A stretch of DNA of 31,099 nucleotides, taken from contig NZ_QRIL01000005.1 in assembly GCF_003471165.1 (NCBI RefSeq), positions 144,477 to 175,575 of the forward strand. The letters are read 5' to 3'. Positions 23,326 to 30,364 of the stretch are shown piece after piece. The first letter of the stretch is position 1; every line of letters begins with the position of its first letter. This DNA is from Ruminococcus sp. AM22-13 (GTDB lineage Bacteria; Bacillota; Clostridia; Lachnospirales; Lachnospiraceae). The notes under the pieces are model-generated. The model made no database searches and was not told the DNA's origin. It saw only the letters and a program-made list of their open reading frames with translations. The translations under genes were made by a program, and so were the position numbers.

Positions 23326-24926
23326 CGTTTCTTTCTCCTCTTAGGATTTGTTCCGGTTTTTACCTTATATCCCAGACCGCATACTGCCGCTGCTGCACTG
23401 ATCCATACAGGGATCATCGCTCCTGCTTTCTTTGCAGAAGACTGCTGCATGCTCAACTCCCAGGCACTTTCTGTAGACTGCTCTGTCTGTGAACCGGTAT
23501 TCATCTGGCTGACTGCAGACGTACCCATTCCCATACCCTCTGAATTCAGCATTTCTCCCGAAGTATTTAACGCCATTTCTTCCTGACCATCAGATTCATT
23601 CATAGTACTGTTTTCCATACTTCCTGATGAAAGAGTACCTGAAGTTTTCGATATATTTGTTTCTGAAGTTCCTGATGATTTCAGGGATTTGTTTCCGCTT
23701 AGTGAGCTGTTTCCATTTAATGAATTATTTCCGCTTAGACTACTTCCATTTCCAGAAGTTGAAGAATTATTTTTCTTTAACGAACTGTTTCCGCCCAGAC
23801 CTGCATTATTGACATATCCGGAATTATTCGTACCACTGCCACTGTTATTTGCATTGTTATTATTACCTGCATTATTTTTGTTGCCGCCGTTGATATTGCT
23901 GTTTCCATTATTACTGCTTCCATTTCCGGTACTTCCATTCCCATTGCCGCCACTGTTATTTCCGGTATTGCTTCCATTGTTGTTTCCGTTGTTATTTCCG
24001 CTATTATTTCCATTACTATTTCCGCCTCCGGCGCCATTGGAGCTGTCATCTTTAAATGCGTCGTCATCATCACTGGTTTCCTTTAAGACAGACCAGTCTA
24101 TTTTCAGAAATATATTCTGGGTACCTGTTCCTTTGGCGATGGCATCCATAATAGGAATAAATACCTGAAGCGGCACATAGCTGTCCGTTCTTGCCTCCTC
24201 TATCATCGGAAATGTTACAATATCCGGATAATTCGTGCCAAAATAATCAGATACAACCGTATCATTCGTGTATCTTTGCAGAGAATTCACTTCTGTATCC
24301 TCTATTTCTCCTTGCGGATTTCCATTTGAATCCAATGTATATCCGGTTTTATAATATTTAATATTTCCCAAATATCCCATCTGTCCATTCATATCCATTG
24401 CCCTGAAATCCAGCGCCAGACTGTATATTCCATCTTTTACCGTAAGCTTTATCGTATGCTGAAATGCCTGATCTGCCATGGACGCTGTCTTTTTATCCGT
24501 TTTCAGCATTGTGCCGGAAACAGAATAAATTCCATCAGGCAGATTATTTATATCAAAACTGGTGTCACTGTCACCATTCTTATTGTCATCTTTATTATCA
24601 CCGTTAGTGTCATTGCCATTGTTATTATTGCTATCGCTACTATTGTCGTTATTATCACCGCCGTTATTGTTATCACCGCTATTGTTGTTATCATCATTGC
24701 TGTCGGTACTGCCACTGCTGAAGTTACCGACTTCCGAATTACTGCTGAAAAAATCTGTTTCTTCCTGACATTGTTCTATCTGCTGAATCATGTCATCCGG
24801 AATATTTTCTTCCACACTGGAATCTGCACTGACGCTGATTCCAGTTCCCATGATCAATATTGCTGAAAAAGAAAAAATCATCATTTGTTTTAATATTTTT
24901 TTCGTTTTTGCCATCTGTATTTTCAT
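23322..24926 (-). CDS. NEAT-domain heme-binding surface protein with long Asn/Gly linkers
   Basis: A 534-residue exported protein. The signal is at 1-34, a D/N/S-rich linker at about 70-125 and one NEAT domain at about 130-282 (DGIYSVSGTMLKTDK, then FLKIDWSVL). A very long N/G/S linker with SLSGN-type repeats runs from 290 to 480, and a hydrophobic segment plus basic tail (501-534) likely anchors it. There is no LPXTG. Candidate heme ligands are M150 in ASMADQ and M260 in FIPIM. The linkers are encoded by repetitive DNA. The start may instead be the ATG at 24914, since AGAGGA directly touches the first ATG. It lies first in the Shp/Hts gene string and probably reaches through the wall to capture heme. 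Confidence 0.87.
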   Translation of the reverse strand: MKIQMAKTKKILKQMMIFSFSAILIMGTGISVSADSSVEENIPDDMIQQIEQCQEETDFFSSNSEVGNFSSGSTDSNDDNNNSGDNNNGGDNNDNSSDSNNNNGNDTNGDNKDDNKNGDSDTSFDINNLPDGIYSVSGTMLKTDKKTASMADQAFQHTIKLTVKDGIYSLALDFRAMDMNGQMGYLGNIKYYKTGYTLDSNGNPQGEIEDTEVNSLQRYTNDTVVSDYFGTNYPDIVTFPMIEEARTDSYVPLQVFIPIMDAIAKGTGTQNIFLKIDWSVLKETSDDDDAFKDDSSNGAGGGNSNGNNSGNNNGNNNGSNTGNNSGGNGNGSTGNGSSNNGNSNINGGNKNNAGNNNNANNSGSGTNNSGYVNNAGLGGNSSLKKNNSSTSGNGSSLSGNNSLNGNSSLSGNKSLKSSGTSETNISKTSGTLSSGSMENSTMNESDGQEEMALNTSGEMLNSEGMGMGTSAVSQMNTGSQTEQSTESAWELSMQQSSAKKAGAMIPVWISAAAAVCGLGYKVKTGTNPKRRKKR

Positions 24927-24979
24927 TCCTCTTTTCCAAATTTCCTATAATACTCTATTACCCGTAAAAACTCCAGGAA

Positions 24980-25000
24980 AGAATCCCTTTGCAGGATTCT
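24980..25000 (-). other. 7-bp stem-loop ahead of the NEAT/Shp gene string
   Basis: AGAATCC and GGATTCT pair around a 7-base loop in the leader or promoter region of the NEAT gene. A TATTAT box lies nearby, but no confident promoter can be named. Confidence 0.4.
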
Positions 25001-25050
25001 CTGTCTGCGGTGGGGTACTTTAACAACCTAACTTACTTTCCAGAATTACT

Positions 25051-25086
25051 ACAAAAACGGGAACCACCACAAACAGGGCAGTTCCC
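25051..25086 (-). terminator. Intrinsic terminator after the flavin/NEAT gene
   Basis: On the minus strand a 10-bp stem with two G-U pairs (25077-25086 with 25059-25068) is followed by GTTTTTGT. It separates the two secreted heme proteins from the NEAT/Shp/importer genes, perhaps allowing partial read-through so that the first two are made in excess. Confidence 0.8.
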
Positions 25087-25108
25087 TATACAGCAGAAAA
25101 ACTTCTGC

Positions 25109-26950
25109 CTATTTTACTTTAACAATTATTGTAACTGTCTTCGTACCTGCTTTATAATTTCCTTTGGCTGCTGCCTTTATCTGAACTTTTATCTTATAAT
25201 TTCCTTTTTTCATTCCTTTTTTTACTGTGATCTTACCTGTCTTGCTGTTCACGGAAATGCCGGAACTACCGGAAGTTTTCTTATAAGAAAGTTTTCCTTT
25301 ACTGTTTACACTTGCTCCCAGAGTAAAGCTCTGAGATTTTTTCTTCAGAAGAGAGACCGTAAATGTCTTTGATGACACTTTTGTCCTGATTGTCGGATTC
25401 TTTTGTTTTACCGCCGGTTTCTCTGTATCTCCTGTATCATTGGATATTTTTTTCAATGTATCCCAGTATAAAGTAAGTGTAGAATTGATGTTAAACTTTC
25501 CCTTGTCAAAGATAATTCCGGAAACTTCACCATCCAGTTTCTTCATTACATCCACATAAAGATAGAGATTATTAAGATATGTCTGTCGCATTTCATCCAG
25601 AGGAACTGTCACCTCTGTCACAACCGAACTGCTGCCAATCGTAGGAATTGTCATTTTTTCTGTTGAAAAAGTTACGCCGTCCATGCTCAGTTTCCCGGAT
25701 GTATTATTTCCCGGATAATATCCGTTATATCCCAGCACCCATAGCGGCTCCCCGGGATCACCTGAAACCATCTTATAGGTAAGCCACATTTTTCCTTTTG
25801 TGTCTACACGCAAAACAGCATCTGCCTTGTCGGAAGATCCAAGAAGTTTATGATCACTCATATCGGTTCTTCCTCTGACTGTAATGCGATAGGTTCCTGC
25901 TTCAGGCTTCTTTTCAGGAACATCCGGAAGTACCTCCTGGTAAATTTCCATGCCAAGGGCTTTCATAACCGCCTGCTTCACTGCATTTGATGAATACGTT
26001 GCACCTGAAACTGTATCAAGGTTGTTCAACTTGTCTGTATCGTTGATGTAAAGCCCCGTCAGCTTTTCCTTCATTCCCTTGATACTTCCCATGCCATTAA
26101 CCGCACGATTTAAATAAGCCTGATTTTCATTGATATAGGAACCCTTGAAATCAGTCCCTTCAAGCACTACATCACTGATCTGTCCGTCCTTTACAGTAAC
26201 CTGTGCTGTGACACTGTAATTTCCAAACTGTTCTACTACTGCTGATGCAACTTCTGTCGTATAATTAAGTGATGTATCCCCGGACTCTTTCGCCTCTGCA
26301 TAATTCATCTGCAGATAAGCATCTGAGTCACGCCCCATCACATCTACATACATATTCAGATAAACTCCATCCTGTCCAAAAGCAGCCTCCGGAATTGCGA
26401 AGGATATCGTTTCTGGAACATTTCTTGTTCCACTTCCGTCTATTGCCGGAACTATCTGCGTGTTCTCTACAAAAGCACCCTGTTTTTCCCCGTCTGTTCC
26501 CGCACTCTGATAGATTTTAAAATCATATGCATAATCCGTCATGGTTCCAACTGTGACACTACGCAGGTTTACTGTCAGCTTAGGAATCCCGTCTTCCCCA
26601 ATATAAAGAGTCGCAAACTTACCCGGACACGAAACTGCTGCCGAATCTTTTTCATGATTTGCCGCATTTTTCAAAGAAACAGGAATCAGATAAGTTTTCC
26701 CTTTTATAAAGGTTTTTTCGTTAAGTATAATGCCGTCTGCTGAACTTTCCGCAGAAAATACCTCCTGTGTATTTTCTTCTGAAGAAAAATCTACTGTATC
26801 TTCTCCCTCTGTGAAAATCAATTCTCTGGTTTCTTCACCCTCTGAAAAAATCTGCTCTCCATTTCCTTCTGCAAAATCTGTAGCACCGACAGAAACTGAC
26901 GGAACCATCATGACTGCTGACAATAGTACTGCAATGATACGTTTCTTCAT
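25109..26950 (-). CDS. Secreted NEAT-like / FMN_bind / NEAT-like protein with basic Ig-like tail
   Basis: A 613-residue exported protein. In order: signal (1-23); acidic linker; NEAT-like domain (about 85-215, with YLNMYVDVM); FMN_bind domain (about 240-332); second NEAT-like domain (about 350-490, with LYLYVDVM); Lys-rich Ig-like tail (515-613). The FMN_bind domain has SGATYS at 315-320, matching the site where ApbE covalently attaches FMN. The last residue is Ser320, where Thr is more usual. Both NEAT-like domains keep the YVDVM methionine but lack the other methionine seen in the neighbouring heme domains (DSAAVSC here, DSMAGSC in the 318-residue neighbour). The gene starts 4 bases after its upstream neighbour with a weak ribosome site. 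A surface flavin-to-heme electron transfer role is inferred, not shown. Confidence 0.85.
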   Translation of the reverse strand: MKKRIIAVLLSAVMMVPSVSVGATDFAEGNGEQIFSEGEETRELIFTEGEDTVDFSSEENTQEVFSAESSADGIILNEKTFIKGKTYLIPVSLKNAANHEKDSAAVSCPGKFATLYIGEDGIPKLTVNLRSVTVGTMTDYAYDFKIYQSAGTDGEKQGAFVENTQIVPAIDGSGTRNVPETISFAIPEAAFGQDGVYLNMYVDVMGRDSDAYLQMNYAEAKESGDTSLNYTTEVASAVVEQFGNYSVTAQVTVKDGQISDVVLEGTDFKGSYINENQAYLNRAVNGMGSIKGMKEKLTGLYINDTDKLNNLDTVSGATYSSNAVKQAVMKALGMEIYQEVLPDVPEKKPEAGTYRITVRGRTDMSDHKLLGSSDKADAVLRVDTKGKMWLTYKMVSGDPGEPLWVLGYNGYYPGNNTSGKLSMDGVTFSTEKMTIPTIGSSSVVTEVTVPLDEMRQTYLNNLYLYVDVMKKLDGEVSGIIFDKGKFNINSTLTLYWDTLKKISNDTGDTEKPAVKQKNPTIRTKVSSKTFTVSLLKKKSQSFTLGASVNSKGKLSYKKTSGSSGISVNSKTGKITVKKGMKKGNYKIKVQIKAAAKGNYKAGTKTVTIIVKVK

Positions 26951-26954
26951 TCTC

Positions 26955-27911
26955 TTATTTTACCTTTACTGTGACAGTTACAGTTTTGCTTCCTGCTTTA
27001 TAGTTTCCTTTGGCTGCTGCAGAAATTTTGATTTTTGCTTTATAAGTTCCTTTTTTCACACCTTTTTTGACAGTCAGCTTTCCAGTTGTGCTGTTAATTG
27101 TAATTGCAGAACTTCCGGAAAGTTTTTTATATGTAAGCTTTCCTTTGCTGTTTACAGTTGCTCCCATTGTAAATACCTGAGCCTTTTTCTTCAGGGTTGT
27201 ATATTTGATGTTTTTAGCTGTAGTTTTTACTTTAATGGTTGGTGCAGTCTTTTTTACAGATTCCTCTGCTGGTGTTGATGTTAACTGTGCTGTTGCATAT
27301 TCAATTTTCATGAATGCGTCATTACTGTGCATCATTGTACTCATATTTACATAAACACCGTCTGCGCTCGTATCAGGAACTGTAAATGTAATACTGTTTA
27401 CATTTCCACTCTCATCTGTAGTGTATTCTGCTGCAGTCTTTTCTGCATCAAGTCCGCCTTTATAAATCTGCCAGTCGCTTGCAAAGGCTGTCATCGGACC
27501 TACAGAAACAGAAGTAAGCGGCACTGTGATCTTTGCGCTTCCATCAGCTGCGATTACCATAGTTGCTGCCCCGGCAATACAGGAACCTGCCATAGAATCC
27601 TTAGATGGATCAGTGGCATTCTTTAATGATACCGTCACTTTATAAGTTCCGGCTTTCAGCTCTGTATTCGCAGTTCCAAATCCAGCCTGTGCTGCCAGAA
27701 CCTCAGAAGCTTCATCCACTGAAACGATTTCATCTGCAAATTCAACCTCTGCTGTCGCTGCCTCACTTCCAAATTCGTCTTCTGCTGAATCAGAAAATAC
27801 ATCTTCCGCAAATGCAGATTCAGTTGCATATACAGGTGCTACGGATGTAGTTGCAAGGAATGCTGCCATTGTGCAGGCTGAAATTTTGATCCATAAGTTT
27901 TTTCTCTTCAT
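26955..27911 (-). CDS. Secreted NEAT-like heme-binding protein with basic Ig-like tail
   Basis: A 318-residue exported protein, first gene of the heme locus. A signal (1-30) and an acidic low-complexity part (31-80) precede one NEAT-like domain (about 88-205, starting GTYKVTVSLKNATDPSKDS). A Lys-rich Ig-like module (about 222-318) is nearly the same as the tail of the flavin-bearing neighbour. Candidate ligands are M107 in DSMAGSC and the Met/His cluster NMSTMMH (190-195). There is no LPXTG or membrane anchor, so it may be released or held to the wall by its positive tail. AGGAG precedes the ATG. Its promoter carries the DtxR-type palindrome. Confidence 0.85.
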   Translation of the reverse strand: MKRKNLWIKISACTMAAFLATTSVAPVYATESAFAEDVFSDSAEDEFGSEAATAEVEFADEIVSVDEASEVLAAQAGFGTANTELKAGTYKVTVSLKNATDPSKDSMAGSCIAGAATMVIAADGSAKITVPLTSVSVGPMTAFASDWQIYKGGLDAEKTAAEYTTDESGNVNSITFTVPDTSADGVYVNMSTMMHSNDAFMKIEYATAQLTSTPAEESVKKTAPTIKVKTTAKNIKYTTLKKKAQVFTMGATVNSKGKLTYKKLSGSSAITINSTTGKLTVKKGVKKGTYKAKIKISAAAKGNYKAGSKTVTVTVKVK

Positions 27912-27976
27912 TGTTACTGTCTCCTTTGTATGTTTAATTTTATATTTACTTATAGCTACTACAGAAAGCCTTCCGA

Positions 27977-28001
27977 ATCATCTGGTTTACTGACAGATGA
28001 T
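27977..28001 (-). other. Stem-loop in the long leader of the NEAT operon
   Basis: ATCATCTG and CAGATGAT form a perfect 8-bp stem with a 9-base loop in the roughly 170-base 5' leader. A second small stem, CTGGT-T-ACCAG, lies next to it at 28003-28013. There is no U-run. It could affect mRNA stability or regulation. No known riboswitch is recognised in 27912-28082. Confidence 0.45.
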
Positions 28002-28088
28002 ACTGGTTACCAGATAACCTTTATTTAAATCTGTCACATCACTGTCTGTATCTGATTTATATGGTTATCATTGGCTAACTGCGTTGAC

Positions 28089-28122
28089 ATTCTACCAATG
28101 TTTATTGGTTAGTGTCAACTAA
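28089..28122 (-). promoter_or_regulatory. Promoter and DtxR-type operator of the NEAT operon
   Basis: On the minus strand TTGACA (28113-28118), an 18-base spacer and TAGAAT (28089-28094). The -35 lies inside the palindrome TTAGT-TGAC-ACTAA (28109-28122), so a bound repressor would block RNA polymerase. The same arrangement, box for box, precedes the DtxR-like gene pair at 30185-30218. Confidence 0.78.
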
Positions 28123-28204
28123 TTTATTCGTTTTCGTGCCTGTCGGGAACGGTTTGTATTTTTCCTTTATCCCTGTAAAATCAACATTTTTCCATATTTG
28201 TGCA

Positions 28205-28240
28205 TAATAAAAAGGCCGAATTTTCTTCATTTCGACCTTT
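28205..28240 (-). terminator. Terminator of the DtxR-like pair
   Basis: Arms 28211-28220 and 28231-28240 give a 10-bp stem with one G-U on the minus strand, followed by a T-rich run (TTTTTATT). It lies just after the stop at 28245. Confidence 0.88.
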
Positions 28241-28244
28241 AATC

Positions 28245-29108
28245 TTACATCCAGAATGTCAGCACTGCTGTACTCTCCGGCATATGTGCATTTCCGACAT
28301 TACAGGCAACTGTAATATGAACCGTTCCCTTTACATTTCCCATTCTGCCACGAAAAAAATGGCAGGCACTGAGTGGAATCCTTAACTTTCCATTCTTAAT
28401 GACCGATTCATAAAGCTGCCCCTGTTTCTCGTATTTCAGAGAAGAAAGATGTCCTGACATCTCTGTTCCGTCAATCCTGGACCTTCCATGAATTTCACAA
28501 ATGGTCAGTTCCAGCCAGCTCCCACGCGTATTATTTCGAATACATGCCAGATGTTCAAAGCCCTGATGTGCCATAGAGAGTCTGGTTTCGCTATTTCTGC
28601 TTATCTGATGAATAGCAATCCCTACCTGAAATTTTCCTTTTTCCAGTATCTTTTCAATAAAATATGCATTGGAATCTTTTTCTCCCTGCGAATTTTTCTG
28701 TTCCTGTTCATTTTTTCCTTCTACTGTACGTTCCGTTGTCTGTCTTGCATTTCTTACCATAGTCCTCAGCAGATCATAATCCACGTTCTCGATCAGCTGC
28801 TTCATCTTCTCCGTAATTTCTTTTTCCGGAATATTCATTGCTTTCAGATATGTCTTCACATCCCTTAAGAGCCTTTTATAAGTTAGCAAGGCATGCGCAC
28901 CTTCCGTTGTAAATTCATATTTTTCCGTCAGATATCCTCTTCCAATGCACTCTTTAAAAAATCGGCTGACCGGTCCATGACTCACCCCACAGGTATCCGC
29001 AATCATCGCAACACTTCCGCGCTTTTTTCCTGTTTTTTCCAATTCCAAAAGATACTGAATCTGAAGCATTGATGGATGTAAAAGATTTCTGTTATCCTGG
29101 TTATTCAC
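28245..29108 (-). CDS. DtxR-like regulator lacking metal ligands, with C-terminal domain
   Basis: A 287-residue paralogue of the upstream gene. A winged helix (about 10-75, SVAMIADTCGVSHGPVSRFF) is followed by a DtxR-like dimerization helix pair (TYLKAMNIPEKEITEKMKQL). At the place where the neighbour has C-x2-E-H this protein has M-K-Q-L-I, and the first histidine is also gone, so it probably cannot bind the activating metal. After a charged linker, a C-terminal beta-rich domain (about 150-287) ends in AVLTFWM. The start is a GTG at 29108, 8 bases after GGAGGG, 4 bases behind the upstream stop. It could be a co-regulator, a dimer partner or an antagonist; the C-terminal domain is unrecognised. 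Confidence 0.75.
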   Translation of the reverse strand: MNNQDNRNLLHPSMLQIQYLLELEKTGKKRGSVAMIADTCGVSHGPVSRFFKECIGRGYLTEKYEFTTEGAHALLTYKRLLRDVKTYLKAMNIPEKEITEKMKQLIENVDYDLLRTMVRNARQTTERTVEGKNEQEQKNSQGEKDSNAYFIEKILEKGKFQVGIAIHQISRNSETRLSMAHQGFEHLACIRNNTRGSWLELTICEIHGRSRIDGTEMSGHLSSLKYEKQGQLYESVIKNGKLRIPLSACHFFRGRMGNVKGTVHITVACNVGNAHMPESTAVLTFWM

Positions 29109-29112
29109 GTCT

Positions 29113-30042
29113 TTATCCCTCCGATTTCCAGATATGTACATCAAGTTCCCGGCTATTCCAGTCCACAGGCTTCTCACCTTTTCTCGTAAACGCGATCAGT
29201 GCAGTTCCCTCTATGATCGGATCCTGACATCTTGTTGAAAACGTAAATGCACCAGACGGTATCCATGGATTTCCCATTTTCTCCTCTGCCTCTATCCATC
29301 CCTGTTCCGGATCTTTGTACCATAAATTCTGCGCTGAAGTATCTTCTTTTTTTATCAGTTCAAAACTACTCTTGTCTTCTGTAATGTGAAGCCAGATATT
29401 CTCAGAAAAACAATCAAACTCCCTGGCAAATCTTCTTGGACATGTTTTCTCTATCTGATAAATTCCCATAAGAAACATATACTTTCCCGTCTGATACCAG
29501 CTGCGCAGATCCGAATGCTTCAAAATCCGTTCAAATGTATCTCCATAATCCACAAAATTACAAATCTGCTGAACCGTTTCCTCACTGACCACATGCTCCA
29601 TACGGCAGGCATCCTCTTGGGCTTTTTCATCTGAAACACCAACAAACTGAAGAAACTGCGTGAGGATTTCATGACGATACTGAAATTCTTCTCCTGTGAT
29701 CTTTCCAAACTCTGTAAGTGAAATTCCAGAGCTAGATCCATCCTTCTGATGTCCTGTAGATGTAACTTTCTCTCTGATAATATAGCCATGAACTTTCAGT
29801 TGTTTCAGATAAAAATTGACTTCTCTTCTGCTCATATCCATACGGCTGCATAATTCTTCAACTGTAATCTCTGCTCCTGCATTCGCAATCAGGCAAATCT
29901 GTTCCAGCATATCCTCCTCAATTTCACGCCGCGAGGACGGAAGCTGCGCATCTGTTTCTTTTATTATATTTTCTTTTATTATATTTTCTTTTAAGTCATT
30001 CTTTGTTAGTTTTTTCTGTATTAATTCGTTCATCTCATACAA
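29113..30042 (-). CDS. DtxR/MntR-family metal-dependent regulator with extra C-terminal domain
   Basis: A 309-residue regulator. An N-terminal extension with a KENII repeat (19-28) precedes the winged helix (about 40-95, TVEELCSRMDMSRREVNFYL). The DtxR metal-binding and dimerization domain follows, with YRHEILTQFL and ACRMEHVVSEE. Likely ligands are H124, C146, E149 and H150; the cysteine resembles iron-sensing DtxR rather than the glutamate of manganese-sensing MntR. A further domain of about 100 residues (210-309) replaces the usual SH3-like domain and ends DVHIWKSEG. Its promoter holds the same palindrome as the NEAT operon, so it probably represses both itself and heme uptake when metal or iron is plentiful. 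The ribosome site (AAAGG) is close to the ATG. Confidence 0.85.
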   Translation of the reverse strand: MYEMNELIQKKLTKNDLKENIIKENIIKETDAQLPSSRREIEEDMLEQICLIANAGAEITVEELCSRMDMSRREVNFYLKQLKVHGYIIREKVTSTGHQKDGSSSGISLTEFGKITGEEFQYRHEILTQFLQFVGVSDEKAQEDACRMEHVVSEETVQQICNFVDYGDTFERILKHSDLRSWYQTGKYMFLMGIYQIEKTCPRRFAREFDCFSENIWLHITEDKSSFELIKKEDTSAQNLWYKDPEQGWIEAEEKMGNPWIPSGAFTFSTRCQDPIIEGTALIAFTRKGEKPVDWNSRELDVHIWKSEG

Positions 30043-30184
30043 CCTTTATGTCAGACCACTCAGATTGTAAAAATGGTTTTCCAAACACAATCTGGCACTC
30101 CTCTGTTCCACTTTATTCATCTTTTCATTACACCTTTCAGTATCATTATTTTTGTTTTCTTTTCTATATTCTTCATCAAGTGGA

Positions 30185-30218
30185 ATTCTAACAGACAGTT
30201 GTAGTTAGTGTCAACTAA
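30185..30218 (-). promoter_or_regulatory. Promoter and DtxR-type operator of the DtxR-like pair
   Basis: On the minus strand TTGACA (30209-30214), an 18-base spacer and TAGAAT (30185-30190), with the palindrome TTAGT-TGAC-ACTAA at 30205-30218. It matches the NEAT-operon promoter in -35, spacer length, -10 and operator. It implies autoregulation. The leader to the ATG is about 135 bases. Confidence 0.78.
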
Positions 30219-30240
30219 TTTATTTTTTTCCAAAATATGC

Positions 30241-30267
30241 AAAAAGCATATAGATTTTTCTATACGC
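30241..30267 (-). terminator. Terminator of the MGMT-fusion gene
   Basis: GCGTATAGA and TCTATATGC (minus strand, 30259-30267 and 30246-30254) form a 9-bp stem with one G-U and an AAAA loop, followed by TTTTTGC. It lies about 100 bases after the stop at 30365. Confidence 0.8.
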
Positions 30268-30364
30268 TCTATCTTTATCTTTGATTCTTAATTCGACAAA
30301 CTGGACAAATATTCCCTCATCGGATACCCACTTTATCATTTGTAGAACAATATGCATATCCCTG

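Noticed and set aside
23689..24768. Long plus-strand open frames opposite the NEAT gene
   Set aside because: Leucine- and proline-rich or hydrophobic translations of repetitive Asn/Gly codons read on the opposite strand, with no ribosome sites.
30220..30357. 45-codon open frame on the minus strand just after the MGMT-fusion gene
   Set aside because: A 9-bp terminator stem with a T-run lies inside it, its end overlaps the twin operator, and no ribosome site is visible.
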